The notes under the pieces were generated by a model, which searched no databases, was not told where the DNA came from, and saw only the letters and a program-made list of their open reading frames with translations. From contig JASJAO010000007.1 of NCBI GenBank assembly GCA_030066975.1, forward strand, positions 186,001 through 250,000: a DNA stretch of 64,000 bases, in the 5' to 3' direction. Origin of the DNA: Henriciella sp. (GTDB lineage Bacteria; Pseudomonadota; Alphaproteobacteria; Caulobacterales; Hyphomonadaceae). Position 1 is the stretch's first letter; every line of letters starts with the position of its first letter. Position numbers and translations under genes: made by a program. Shown one piece after another: positions 9,271 through 18,302 of this stretch.

Positions 9271-10209
9271 GTGAGACCGCGTTTGACCGATAGAGCACCA
9301 ATATGGTTGCGGAGCCTTAGCCTGATGCTGGCCGGTGGCCTGCTTTCGGGGTGCCTCGCCAATTCGGATTCAGAGCAGAGTGCGCTCACAGCGGCCCTCA
9401 TCGCGTCCAATCCAGACATCGCCGCATTGATTGAGGCCAATCCCGATATGCCACTGGGTTGGACGGAAGATTTTTGGGACGATGCCTTGCTGCAGGCGCC
9501 CGCCTATCCCGGCTCACTTTGGCGCGTTCACGACCTCGGTCGCCCACAGCCGCCTCTCGCACGACCCGAACCATGTCTCAGCTCCGCTCCGCCGACCGCT
9601 GCGGTTGGTCTTTTTGAGGGAGACTCGATCGACAAGTTTGAGGGCGACAGCCTGACATTGTGGAGCGTTGAAGGCGGCACGCTGGTGGCTTCGGGTCAGA
9701 AAAATAACCGGATCGCGACGACGCACAGCTTTGGCGACGTGCAAGTGCATCTTGAATTCAGGATGCCGACACCCACCATTGGCCATGGCCAGTTTCGCGG
9801 CAATAGCGGGCTGTTTTTGATGGGCAAGTATGAGGTTCAGATCCTCGATTCCTTTGATAACCCAACCTATGCAGATGGTCAGCTTGGCGCCGTGTATGGC
9901 CAGACGCCACCACTGGCCAATGCGGGCGCCGCCCCTGGCGAATGGCAATGTATGGATGTGACCTTCACCGCGCCGCGCTTTGAAGGGGAAACGCTCATCT
10001 CTCCAGCGCGCGTCACCGTCGACCTGAACGGCGTTCGGGTGCAGAATGAGACTGAAATCCTCGGGCCCACACGGTTCGCGGCTCTGAGCACGTACCAAGC
10101 GCATGAGCCAGAATTGCCGTTGACGCTGCAAGACCATGGCGACCCGGGAAGCCGCGTCGCTTTTCGTAATATCTGGGCGCTGCCCCTGACATCTGACCCT
10201 GACGAATAG
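9271..10209 (+). CDS. DUF1080 (3-keto-disaccharide hydrolase-like) lipoprotein
   Basis: Secreted lipoprotein of the DUF1080 family, a concanavalin-like beta-sandwich. Family members have been described as hydrolases of 3-keto-glycosides. The GTG start at 9271 gives a short basic N-region, a hydrophobic core and lipobox LSGC around residue 28. Met 9124 would prepend about 49 residues with no function and would overlap the motif 1 operator. The family core runs from about residue 105 (LFEGDSIDKFEG) to the end, with the typical GNSGLFLMGKYEVQILDSFDN segment and a C-terminal RNIWALPL strand. It is followed after 8 bases by the GMC dehydrogenase and its small subunit. That supports a two-step scheme: oxidise C3 of a sugar, then cleave the glycosidic bond. 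The start codon is the main uncertainty. Confidence 0.8.
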   Translation: MRPRLTDRAPIWLRSLSLMLAGGLLSGCLANSDSEQSALTAALIASNPDIAALIEANPDMPLGWTEDFWDDALLQAPAYPGSLWRVHDLGRPQPPLARPEPCLSSAPPTAAVGLFEGDSIDKFEGDSLTLWSVEGGTLVASGQKNNRIATTHSFGDVQVHLEFRMPTPTIGHGQFRGNSGLFLMGKYEVQILDSFDNPTYADGQLGAVYGQTPPLANAGAAPGEWQCMDVTFTAPRFEGETLISPARVTVDLNGVRVQNETEILGPTRFAALSTYQAHEPELPLTLQDHGDPGSRVAFRNIWALPLTSDPDE

Positions 10210-10217
10210 GACACCCG

Positions 10218-11939
10218 ATGCCGGTCCCAAACGATCCCCTGCTTGACAGCGAATATGACGTCACCGTCGTCGGGTCCGGCGCCGCTGGGGGTATGGCGGC
10301 TTACGTGCTGGCCAATGAAGGCGTGAAAGTCCTGATGGTGGAGGCTGGCCGCGATTATGAGCCGACGCTCGAAACGCCGATGTTCAACTTGCCGTCCGAG
10401 GCGCCGCTGTTTGCTGCCAGTACGCCGGACAAGGAACAGGGCTTTTACGATGCAACTGTTGGTGGCGGCCGCAACATACCAGGCGAGCCTTATACAGTTG
10501 CGGAAGGGTCCCGCTTTAGTTGGTGGCGTGCACGCATGCTGGGGGGGCGGACCAATCACTGGGGGCGCGTCTCCTTGCGTTTTGGGCCTTATGATTTCAA
10601 AGGCTACAGCCGTGATGGCCTTGGCATGGACTGGCCGATTTCCTACGAGGATATTGCCCCCTACTATGACAAGGTTGAGGGCCTGATCGGTGTCTTTGGT
10701 GAAGCCGAGGGCATTGAAAACTCACCAGATTCCCCTGCCGGACTGCTGCATAAGCCCCCCAAGCCCCGCGCCCATGAACTGTGGCTTAAACTTGCACTCG
10801 GCCGCACGATGAATGTGCCGGTGGTTCCGGCTCACTCCGCGATCCTGACCCGCCAGCATGGCAATCGTCCGGCGTGTTTTTACGCCACAGACTGCCTGCG
10901 CGGCTGTTCAATCGCAGCGAATTTCCAGTCGACCACGGTCCTTATTCCCCCGGCGCGAGATACAGGCAATCTAACCATCCGTACGGATGCGCCGGTTTAC
11001 GAGGTGACCATCGACGCCAATGGCGAAGCGAACGGGGTCAAGTTTATCGACGCCGAAACCGGCGCCCGTCACCGGGTGAAGGCGCGCGCCGTCATGCTGG
11101 GGGCGAGCACGGCGGAAAGCGCGCGCATCCTGCTCAATTCCAAGTCAAACCTCTTCCCGGATGGCCTCGCCAATTCAAGTGGGCAGGTCGGGCGCAATAT
11201 GACCGACACAGTGAAAGTCGGGATGATTGCGCAGGTCCCCGCTTTGGAGGGCCTGACGCCGTATAATGATGAGGGCGTCTCGCTGATCCACTCCTACGCG
11301 CCCTGGTGGGGGTATGATGCCCAGCGTGCGGGTCAGCTTGATTTCATGCGCGGTTGTCATCTCGAATTCTGGGGCGGGCGCCTGCAGCCGGGCGTCGGGG
11401 ACGGTGCCATGTTGGCAGGCTTAAGCGGCAAGATCGGGTCCGGGCTGCACGATGATATCCGCCGCCTCTATGGCTCGACCGTCTATATCAGTGTGAATGG
11501 CGAGATGATCCCCAATGATGGTAGTTATTGCGAACTCGACCCGGAGGTCAAAGACCGCTGGGGCCTGCCGGTGCTGCGTTTCAACTGGCGCCATGACGCC
11601 CATGATTACGCGACCGCGAGCTATCAGAAGCAGTTCCTGATCGATGCGTTCGGCGCGATGAATGCAACGATCTTGAGCGATACCAGCAGCCCGATTGAAC
11701 AGACGATCCGCGCTGGCGGCTCTGTGGTCCACGAAGCCGGGGCCTGCCGCATGGGGGCCTCAGCCGGTGACTCGGTCCTCAATGCCAATGGTGAGGCCTG
11801 GGATGTACCGGGGCTTTATGTGGTGGATGCGGGCGCGTTCACGTCCAATCCGGACAAGAATCCAACCTTGACGATTCTGGCGCTGGCCTGGCGCGCGGCG
11901 GATCATCTTGTGGACGCGATGAAGAGGGGTGAGCGATGA
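10218..11939 (+). CDS. GMC-family FAD dehydrogenase (glycoside 3-dehydrogenase-like large subunit)
   Basis: FAD-dependent GMC oxidoreductase of 573 residues. The Rossmann motif GSGAAGG is at 19-25. GGRTNHWGRVS near 110 and the C-terminal HEAGACRMG ... NPDKNPTLTI region (about 500-560) are typical of gluconate 2-dehydrogenase / glucoside 3-dehydrogenase large subunits. It has no signal peptide of its own. Relatives are exported by riding with a Tat-targeted partner, and the next gene encodes such a partner, overlapping by 4 bases. The predicted reaction is oxidation of the 3-hydroxyl of a hexose or glycoside, with electrons passed to a cytochrome or quinone. No cytochrome c subunit is encoded next to it. 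Substrate range is unknown. Confidence 0.85.
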   Translation: MPVPNDPLLDSEYDVTVVGSGAAGGMAAYVLANEGVKVLMVEAGRDYEPTLETPMFNLPSEAPLFAASTPDKEQGFYDATVGGGRNIPGEPYTVAEGSRFSWWRARMLGGRTNHWGRVSLRFGPYDFKGYSRDGLGMDWPISYEDIAPYYDKVEGLIGVFGEAEGIENSPDSPAGLLHKPPKPRAHELWLKLALGRTMNVPVVPAHSAILTRQHGNRPACFYATDCLRGCSIAANFQSTTVLIPPARDTGNLTIRTDAPVYEVTIDANGEANGVKFIDAETGARHRVKARAVMLGASTAESARILLNSKSNLFPDGLANSSGQVGRNMTDTVKVGMIAQVPALEGLTPYNDEGVSLIHSYAPWWGYDAQRAGQLDFMRGCHLEFWGGRLQPGVGDGAMLAGLSGKIGSGLHDDIRRLYGSTVYISVNGEMIPNDGSYCELDPEVKDRWGLPVLRFNWRHDAHDYATASYQKQFLIDAFGAMNATILSDTSSPIEQTIRAGGSVVHEAGACRMGASAGDSVLNANGEAWDVPGLYVVDAGAFTSNPDKNPTLTILALAWRAADHLVDAMKRGER

Positions 11940-12619
11940 GCGATGAAACCAAATCCTCAGGCCTGACCCGCCGTCAGACGATTGCCTGGACCGCCGCCGT
12001 TGCGGGAGCCCTGGGCGTCGGCGGCACCCTGCTGATGCGACAATACCATGGCGGCGCAGACGATGGCGAGGCGCTCGGCCCCTATGATCAGGCGTTTGAC
12101 GAAGGGGTACAAGCCAGCGAGGGGTATGGCGGTGATCCGGATTTGCTGAACCCGCGCCGGGACTACTGGCCACGGACCGTCAGCGCGCCGCATCTGGTCG
12201 TGATTGACGCTCTGGCTGACACGGTCCTGCCCGGCGATGAAACGCGCCCAGCGCCGAGCATGATCGGGATTGGCGACTTCTTCTCAGAATGGCTCAGCGC
12301 GCCTTATCCCGCCCAACGCGGTGATCGCGCGCTTCTCGAGCCGTTTTTGGAGCAACTCCATGCGGAGGGTTTTGCCAATGCAGACAAGGACGCCCAGGTC
12401 GCCCGTGCTGAGGTGTTGCATGCGGATGAGACTGAAACCGCCTTTGCGCGCTTCTTACGCCTGACCGCCGGCGCCTATTACACAACACCGGAAGGGGCCG
12501 CGATTATGGGCTTTATTGGCAACCAGCCGATGCAGGAATGGCCCGGCCCGCCAGACGATGTGATTGCGCATTTGGAGCGCGAGGCAGCGAAACTCACCCC
12601 ATTCAAATCCGAACTCTAG
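11936..12619 (+). CDS. Gluconate 2-dehydrogenase subunit 3-family protein (Tat-exported)
   Basis: Small partner subunit of 227 residues. The N-terminus has a Tat motif (TRRQTIAWT, about 11-19) followed by a hydrophobic Ala/Gly stretch. The body matches the gluconate_2-dh3 family, which chaperones and co-exports GMC dehydrogenases to the periplasm. The start overlaps the stop of the GMC gene (ATGA), consistent with a stable complex. GH2 follows 21 bases later, so DUF1080, GMC, this subunit and GH2 probably form one operon. Confidence 0.85.
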   Translation: MSDETKSSGLTRRQTIAWTAAVAGALGVGGTLLMRQYHGGADDGEALGPYDQAFDEGVQASEGYGGDPDLLNPRRDYWPRTVSAPHLVVIDALADTVLPGDETRPAPSMIGIGDFFSEWLSAPYPAQRGDRALLEPFLEQLHAEGFANADKDAQVARAEVLHADETETAFARFLRLTAGAYYTTPEGAAIMGFIGNQPMQEWPGPPDDVIAHLEREAAKLTPFKSEL

Positions 12620-12640
12620 TCGCTATTGAGGAGGCTCATA

Positions 12641-14584
12641 ATGAAGCTGTCCATTCTAATTCGTCGTTTTACTGGACGCGTACTGGCCCTTCTCGGCATG
12701 ATGATGGCGGTCATCCTCCCCGTGGCCAGCGCAGAGGGATTGCTCCTTACCGAAGGGCGAAAGGCGACGCCACTGAATGGCCCCTGGAGCTATATTGTTG
12801 ATCCCCAGGATGTAGGCGCGACGAATATCAACGGTGCGCCAGTGCCGAATGGCTTTTTCCTGGACGAGCCGATCGAACCGGCCACACGGCTGAAAGAATA
12901 TAGCTTCGATGAAGCGCCCACGCTCAACGTGCCTGGCAGCTGGACCGCGCAGGATGAGACCCTGCTCTTTTATGAGGGCATTGTCTGGCTGCGCCGCAAG
13001 TTTGAGATGCCGGAAGAGATTGAGGATGGAAAACGCTTTCACCTCCAGTTTGGCGCGGTGAATTATCACAGCCAGGTCTACCTCAACGGCCAACTGGTCG
13101 GTGAGAATGAAGGCGGCTTCACGCCGTTCGATTTTGACGTGACCGAGGCGCTGGTGGCGGGTGAAAACTCACTCGTCCTGCGCGTCGACAGCCGGCCCGG
13201 CGCAGACACCCTGCCCGCCGAGCGGTTCGACTGGTGGAATTATGGCGGCATCACGCGTGAGGTGCACCTGGTAGAAACGCCAGAGACCTTCATTCGCAAT
13301 TTCAGACTGCAACTCGACAAGGCCGAGCCCGATATGGCCACTGGATGGGTCGACCTTGACGGCGCGCCAGAAGGCACAGAGATCACCGTGCGCATTGATC
13401 GTGGGCGCAAAGTGACCGCCACCGCAGACGCCAATGGCCGCGCAGCGATCCGCCTTGAAGCGCCAAATGAGCGCTGGTCACCTGAGGCCCCTGTCTTGTG
13501 CAAAGTCGAAGTTCAAGCTGGCGATGACGAATTGGTCGAAATGATTGGTTTCCGGACTATTGAGACCCGCGGCAATCAGATCCTCCTGAATGGCGAGCCG
13601 GTGTTTTTACGCGGCATCAGCCTGCATGAGGAGCGGATGGATGGCACCGACCGCTCTGCCACTGAAGCCGATGCGCGTGCGATTTTCGAAACCATTAAAG
13701 CAATGAATGGCAATTATGCCCGCCTCGCCCACTACCCGCACAACCGGCATATGGCGCGGGTCGCCGATGAGATGGGAATCCTGCTCTGGGAAGAAATTCC
13801 AGTCTATTGGGCGGTCGACTTCGAAGATCCGGCAGTGCTGGACAAAGCCAACAGGATGCTCTCGCGGTTGATCGCCCGCGATGGCAACCGGGCTTCGGTC
13901 ATCATCTGGTCGGTGGCGAATGAAACCCCCGTGTCTGATGCGCGTACCGCTTTCCTCACCGGAATGGTCGAGCATGTCCGGGCCGAAGATCCGACACGCC
14001 TTGTTTCCGCAGCGGCCATTTCGACCCGCGAGTCGCTCGAATTTTATGCCGGTGTCGTTGTGGCGGCATTGCAGGGTCGATTGGAGACATTGAGCGAAGA
14101 CCAACGCACCGGCGTGGTCGATGACCCAGCGAACCACCTGTTCGATATCGTCGCCTATAATGAATATCTCGGCTGGTATGATGCCGCGCTGCTCGCGCCC
14201 CTGCTCAACGTTGATGAGACCACGTTGCGACAAGTGATCCTGAATCTCATCCCACAAATGCGCTTCAAGTCGGCGAATGGCAAACCCCTCGTCATCAGCG
14301 AGTTTGGCGCCGGGGCTGTACGTGGCCGGGAAGGTGGCGAACTCGACCTCTGGACGGAAGCTTACCAAGCCGCGGTGTATCGCGCGCAGCTGCAGATGAT
14401 TGAGAATTCACCCGGTGTCGCGGGCATCTCGCCCTGGATGCTGAAAGATATCCGTTCGCCGCGCCGGCCCATGGCGGGCGTACAGGACTATTATAACCGC
14501 AAGGGCGTGGTGGATGAGACCGGGCAGCCGAAAGAAGCCTATGGGGTTCTGGCGGACTATTACGAAAACGGCCGGCGGGAATAG
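12641..14584 (+). CDS. Glycoside hydrolase family 2 protein (secreted)
   Basis: Secreted GH2 enzyme of 647 residues (beta-glucuronidase / beta-galactosidase / beta-mannosidase group). ATG 12641 has a good GAGGAGG upstream and gives a signal peptide ending near AVILPVASAEG. A sugar-binding jelly-roll domain (about 35-215), an immunoglobulin-like domain (215-305) and a TIM barrel (from about 310) follow in order. The acid/base Glu lies in WSVANETP (about residue 428) and the nucleophile Glu in VISEFGAG (about 554). RGISLHEE and ARLAHYPH are typical barrel motifs. The specificity cannot be assigned. It is the last gene of the glycoside-oxidation operon, and its stop codon falls inside a terminator hairpin. 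Confidence 0.9.
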   Translation: MKLSILIRRFTGRVLALLGMMMAVILPVASAEGLLLTEGRKATPLNGPWSYIVDPQDVGATNINGAPVPNGFFLDEPIEPATRLKEYSFDEAPTLNVPGSWTAQDETLLFYEGIVWLRRKFEMPEEIEDGKRFHLQFGAVNYHSQVYLNGQLVGENEGGFTPFDFDVTEALVAGENSLVLRVDSRPGADTLPAERFDWWNYGGITREVHLVETPETFIRNFRLQLDKAEPDMATGWVDLDGAPEGTEITVRIDRGRKVTATADANGRAAIRLEAPNERWSPEAPVLCKVEVQAGDDELVEMIGFRTIETRGNQILLNGEPVFLRGISLHEERMDGTDRSATEADARAIFETIKAMNGNYARLAHYPHNRHMARVADEMGILLWEEIPVYWAVDFEDPAVLDKANRMLSRLIARDGNRASVIIWSVANETPVSDARTAFLTGMVEHVRAEDPTRLVSAAAISTRESLEFYAGVVVAALQGRLETLSEDQRTGVVDDPANHLFDIVAYNEYLGWYDAALLAPLLNVDETTLRQVILNLIPQMRFKSANGKPLVISEFGAGAVRGREGGELDLWTEAYQAAVYRAQLQMIENSPGVAGISPWMLKDIRSPRRPMAGVQDYYNRKGVVDETGQPKEAYGVLADYYENGRRE

Positions 14585-14602
14585 TCGCCAGCCGTTTTTA
14601 TT
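14568..14602 (+). terminator. Rho-independent terminator of the DUF1080-GH2 operon
   Basis: ACGGCCGGCG and CGCCAGCCGT form a 10-bp stem with one mismatch around an 8-base loop that contains the GH2 stop codon. A run of T (TTTTTATT) follows on the plus strand. Confidence 0.6.
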
Positions 14603-14625
14603 ACTGGATGGATTGGCGAGGCCCG

Positions 14626-15765
14626 TTACTCCGCGGTCTCCGCTCGGACCTGTTGGACCATGCCAAGGATGGCCGCGAGCACGGGCTCTGGCTGATCATA
14701 GTGGATCATATGACCGGCATTCGGGACAATCTCGAATGTACTTTTCGAAGACCAGGACGCAATCGTGCGCGAGTCAGCCGCGAACGGGCTGTCCTCACCG
14801 TGGCTGCCCGCGACCAGAACATGCAGCGGCAGATCGCCAAAGCTTTCCTGTTTGGCCTGCAAATAGGCACCGCCCGCCTCCGTCAGTTTCAAGCCCTCGA
14901 CCATATTCGCATAGCGCTCGGCCTCCAGCGCCTGCGGGCCAAATATCGCCTGGATGTCCGGGAACATCATCAGCGGATTAATCGCCCCCGCGCAAGTGGT
15001 CAGCAGGTCCGGATCCTCAGCCAGAGTTCCAGCTTCGGCGGCCGCCTGGCAGTTCGTGAGCCCCGCAATCGATTGCACATACCAATCTTCTTCCGTGACA
15101 GAGCCGTCGCCAAAGTCGAACGTCGACCCGTCAACCGTGACCAGACCTGCAACACGCTCCGGATAGGTCCAGGCATAATCGCGAATAATCATGCCGCCTG
15201 CGGACCAGCCCACCATGACATAAGGCCCTGCCTCGCCACTGGCCTTGAGCCAGGCGGTCAGATCAGCCATGTCCTGTCCGGGTGTGGCCTCGCCCGGACG
15301 TATGTCGCTGAACATCATACCGGCGCGGTCATAGCTGCAAACGCGGGTCGTCTCGGCAATCTGCGATTGGATCCCAGCCCAGGCAATCGCGCCCCAGCCG
15401 CCGCCGGATTCCATAATCACCGTGGGCGCGCCCTCTCCAAAACAATAGGTGTTTAGGCTATAACCCCCGACATCCAGCATCTTGCCTGGCTCCAGCACAT
15501 AGGGCGGAAATTCCACGTCGGCCTGTCCAGACGCGGCTTGCTCGGTCGCGGTTGTCGTAACCTCTGTTTGAGGTTCGGACGCGTCGGATACAGTATCGGG
15601 TGTCTGCGCGACATCGACTGCGGTTTCATCAACGCTCGCCGCCTGGGTGTCGGGATTATCTGACGAGACTGTCCCCGCCACGCAACCCGTCACGCTCAAA
15701 GCAAGGGCGATCGCTGGCACTGTTGCAGACTGGTGTCGGCGCCGTCTCCGGTTAGGTGTCATCAT
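14626..15765 (-). CDS. Alpha/beta-hydrolase lipoprotein (paralogue 1)
   Basis: Secreted alpha/beta-hydrolase. ATG 15765 has AAAGGAG about 10 bases upstream and is followed by an Arg-rich N-region, a hydrophobic core and lipobox VTGC (Cys about 28). A low-complexity Thr/Ala/Glu linker leads to the catalytic domain. The nucleophile elbow is GWSAGG near residue 205, preceded by an ESGGGWG oxyanion region and SYDRAG; the His lies in NAGHMIHYD. It is a clear paralogue of the protein at 46325-47380, sharing near-identical stretches such as GGYSLNTYCFGEG. An esterase or peptidase-like role is likely. It follows the TonB receptor terminator and is convergent with GH2. Confidence 0.82.
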   Translation of the reverse strand: MMTPNRRRRRHQSATVPAIALALSVTGCVAGTVSSDNPDTQAASVDETAVDVAQTPDTVSDASEPQTEVTTTATEQAASGQADVEFPPYVLEPGKMLDVGGYSLNTYCFGEGAPTVIMESGGGWGAIAWAGIQSQIAETTRVCSYDRAGMMFSDIRPGEATPGQDMADLTAWLKASGEAGPYVMVGWSAGGMIIRDYAWTYPERVAGLVTVDGSTFDFGDGSVTEEDWYVQSIAGLTNCQAAAEAGTLAEDPDLLTTCAGAINPLMMFPDIQAIFGPQALEAERYANMVEGLKLTEAGGAYLQAKQESFGDLPLHVLVAGSHGEDSPFAADSRTIASWSSKSTFEIVPNAGHMIHYDQPEPVLAAILGMVQQVRAETAE

Positions 15766-15795
15766 CCTGATCAATCTCCTTTCAACAGTATTCAA

Positions 15796-15828
15796 ACCAA
15801 AAAATAAGGCGCAGCCAAGCTGCGCCTT
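15796..15828 (-). terminator. Rho-independent terminator after the TonB receptor gene
   Basis: On the minus strand a perfect 9-bp stem (AAGGCGCAG / CTGCGCCTT) with a 5-base loop is followed by TTATTTTTTGG. It lies 27 bases beyond the receptor stop and 31 bases before the start of the alpha/beta-hydrolase gene, separating the two transcripts. Confidence 0.8.
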
Positions 15829-15854
15829 AGAGAGTTCGTGCGGCTCAACCGCGT

Positions 15855-18155
15855 TTAGAACTTAACGCGTAGCTCTGCGGTGTAAGTGGCCGGGTCGCTT
15901 AGCGCGATAAACTGGCCGATACCGGCGACGCTCGACGCGTTGGAGAAATACTGGTTATCCAGAATATTGCGTCCGCGCAGCATGAGCGAGAAGCCCTTTT
16001 CGGAGTTCTGATAGATCCCCAGTGTTGCGTTCAGATTCTCCTGACTGTCGACTTGCAGCGCCGGGTTCGGACCGAGATTGGTGACGAAATCGTCGCGGTA
16101 CTGATACTCAATACGAGCCAAGAGGTTCAGGTTATCGCGGATCGGGCGATCATAGGTCCCGGCTGTGCTCAATGTATATTCCGGCGCTCCAGGCAGGGTT
16201 TCGCCGCGTGCGTCGATCAGGATCGTTCCGCTACCATCCGCATTGCCGACTGGGACATTGTTATTGTCCTCGGAATTGTCATAGGTCGCGTTCTGATAAC
16301 CGGCATTCAGCTCCCATGTGAACTCGTCAGTCGCCTGCCACAATGCTTCAATCTCAAGACCTTCTGAGGTTGTATCGACATTGGTTGTTACAGTTGCACC
16401 AGTGAAGAGATCATCTTCGTTGAGCACGCCTTGGCTGCGCTGCAGGTTGTCATAAGCAAGGGCGTAAGCGACGACGTTTAACCGGAGCGTGTTGTCGAAC
16501 CACTCACTCTTGATACCCACTTCAAAATTGGTCGCTTCTTCTTCCTCGATGAAACAATCAACTGTGGCATCGGCGCCCTGGCAGACGTCGCGGCTATTAT
16601 AAGCCGGACGACGGAAGCCGGTGCCGTAAGCCGCAAAGATGTTAATGTCATCCGTGAGTGCGTAGGTGACACTGGCCGAAGGATCGAACCGTGTCTCTTC
16701 AATTTCGGGATATTCGAAGAAATCAAGCGTGCTCTCATCCGGACGACCCTGCGTATTGAGGACGGTCCGTCCGCCAAAGGTGCCAATCGACTCACCTTGG
16801 GTCTGGTTCAGTGTGGATTGTGTCACACGGCCACCGACGGTGACATTGAGACGGTCATCCATGAAGTTGAAGCCAACCGATCCGAAAGCGGCGAGATCCT
16901 GGAAATCCGAGATATCCGTTGTGGCTTCGACACCACCAATCCCAGCGAACTGGGCCGGCACATTCGAAGCGATCAGGGCAAGCGTTGAAAATTCCAGCGT
17001 GCCTTGGCTTTCGCGCTCATCGTCTAGATAAAAGGCCCCAACCAGCCAGTCGATATTGTTGAAGGAACCGTTCAACCGGAACTCTTGTGTGAACTGTGTT
17101 TGCTCGGTGAGCACTTCGTTCCCAGCCAGATAGATCGGCAGACGATCTTCATCGACAATGCTGAGCGTATCGACACCGCGATAAGCGGTAATCGAAGTCA
17201 GAGTCATATCGCCGACATCCCAGGTGACGTTTGCGGAATAGCCGAAGATTTCACGACCCAACTGGTTTGGTACCGTTGTGTCCCAAACTCTGCGGTCGTT
17301 CGGATCTGTGTTCAGTTCGAAAGGTTGGGTCCCAAACAGACCCGCCGCGAGCGGCTGCACCAGCGATCCTGGCGTTTCGCTTAGGAAATCGAAAATGAAG
17401 CCGTCTTTGATATCGACTTCGGAATAGTCTGCATTGAGCAGGATCTCGAGGTCTTCACTGGGCGTCAGCAATACTGCGCCACGCAAACCCCATTCATCCT
17501 CGCCATTCACGTCCTTGTTTGTTTCAATCGTCGTGTCTGGGCCGTCACTTTCACGCATGAAACCGGTCAGCTTGAAGGCGGCCTGGTCTTCCATGATGGG
17601 GCCGCTGATGCCTGCGCGATATTGCTCGAAGCCAAAGCTCCCGAGTGTCGCGTCGGCTGTGCCTTCCCACTCAAATGACGGCTTACGCGTGATCGTGTTT
17701 ACCGCACCGGCAATTGTGTTCGCCCCGAAGGTCGCCCCTTGTGGACCGCGCAAAATTTCCACGCGCTCTACATCGACCAGGGTCGAGTTAACAGCGGCGC
17801 TGTCGCTGATCAGGACATCGTCGACATAGACGCCTGCGCGTCCCTGGATACCGCGAATGCTGACGCCACCGATATTCGGATTGTTTGCGCTTTCATTGGC
17901 GACGAAGTTACCTGCCGAGAAACCAATGTCGGCAAAGGTGATCGCACCAGCGGTATCGAGCGTGTCACCGGTGATAACCGCGACGGAGACCGGCACTTCC
18001 TGAAGGTCTTTCTCTGTACGCGTTGCGGTAACCGTTACCGTGTCCAAGGTTTTTGTTTCAGCCTCAGTGTTTGTATCGGCCTGTCCGAAGGCCATAGGTG
18101 TTGCAGCGATTGCGAGAGGCAGGAGCGAAACGCTCAAAAACTTGGTTGATTTCAT
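15855..18155 (-). CDS. TonB-dependent outer-membrane receptor
   Basis: Outer-membrane active-transport beta-barrel of 766 residues. Met 18155 has GGGGAG upstream and starts a clean signal peptide ending AMAFGQA-like. The plug domain has a TonB-box-like start (TLDTVTVTATRTEKDLQEVPVSV is followed by IRGIQGR and VERVEILRGPQGATFG). The barrel ends in a typical ...ELRVKF with C-terminal Phe. There is no sign of an iron- or cobalamin-linked neighbour. A motif 2 site 136 bases upstream links it to the GH3-Rieske and gentisate operons, so a glycosylated or aromatic ligand is possible (inference). It is the only TonB receptor in the window. Confidence 0.93.
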   Translation of the reverse strand: MKSTKFLSVSLLPLAIAATPMAFGQADTNTEAETKTLDTVTVTATRTEKDLQEVPVSVAVITGDTLDTAGAITFADIGFSAGNFVANESANNPNIGGVSIRGIQGRAGVYVDDVLISDSAAVNSTLVDVERVEILRGPQGATFGANTIAGAVNTITRKPSFEWEGTADATLGSFGFEQYRAGISGPIMEDQAAFKLTGFMRESDGPDTTIETNKDVNGEDEWGLRGAVLLTPSEDLEILLNADYSEVDIKDGFIFDFLSETPGSLVQPLAAGLFGTQPFELNTDPNDRRVWDTTVPNQLGREIFGYSANVTWDVGDMTLTSITAYRGVDTLSIVDEDRLPIYLAGNEVLTEQTQFTQEFRLNGSFNNIDWLVGAFYLDDERESQGTLEFSTLALIASNVPAQFAGIGGVEATTDISDFQDLAAFGSVGFNFMDDRLNVTVGGRVTQSTLNQTQGESIGTFGGRTVLNTQGRPDESTLDFFEYPEIEETRFDPSASVTYALTDDINIFAAYGTGFRRPAYNSRDVCQGADATVDCFIEEEEATNFEVGIKSEWFDNTLRLNVVAYALAYDNLQRSQGVLNEDDLFTGATVTTNVDTTSEGLEIEALWQATDEFTWELNAGYQNATYDNSEDNNNVPVGNADGSGTILIDARGETLPGAPEYTLSTAGTYDRPIRDNLNLLARIEYQYRDDFVTNLGPNPALQVDSQENLNATLGIYQNSEKGFSLMLRGRNILDNQYFSNASSVAGIGQFIALSDPATYTAELRVKF

Positions 18156-18290
18156 GATCAGATACTCCCCAGGGTGTTTGTTTTTTGGGTCGGCCAATTT
18201 TCTTATCTGACACAAAATGTTCTTTTAAGAAACGACGCTTTCGATATGAAGGCGATTGGATCAAAATATGTTGCATGACAGCAACACTCG

Positions 18291-18302
18291 TCAGACGTCT
18301 GC
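18291..18302. promoter_or_regulatory. Motif 2 operator upstream of TonB receptor
   Basis: TCAGACGTCTGC contains the perfect 10-bp palindrome CAGACGTCTG (18292-18301). It lies 136 bases upstream of the TonB receptor start and abuts the stop codon of soxG. The same sequence occurs before the GH3 gene and the gentisate operon. Confidence 0.55.

Noticed and set aside
13607-14368. 253-codon antisense frame in the GH2 gene
   Set aside because: It overlaps the catalytic barrel, including both catalytic Glu codons, and no domain is recognisable.
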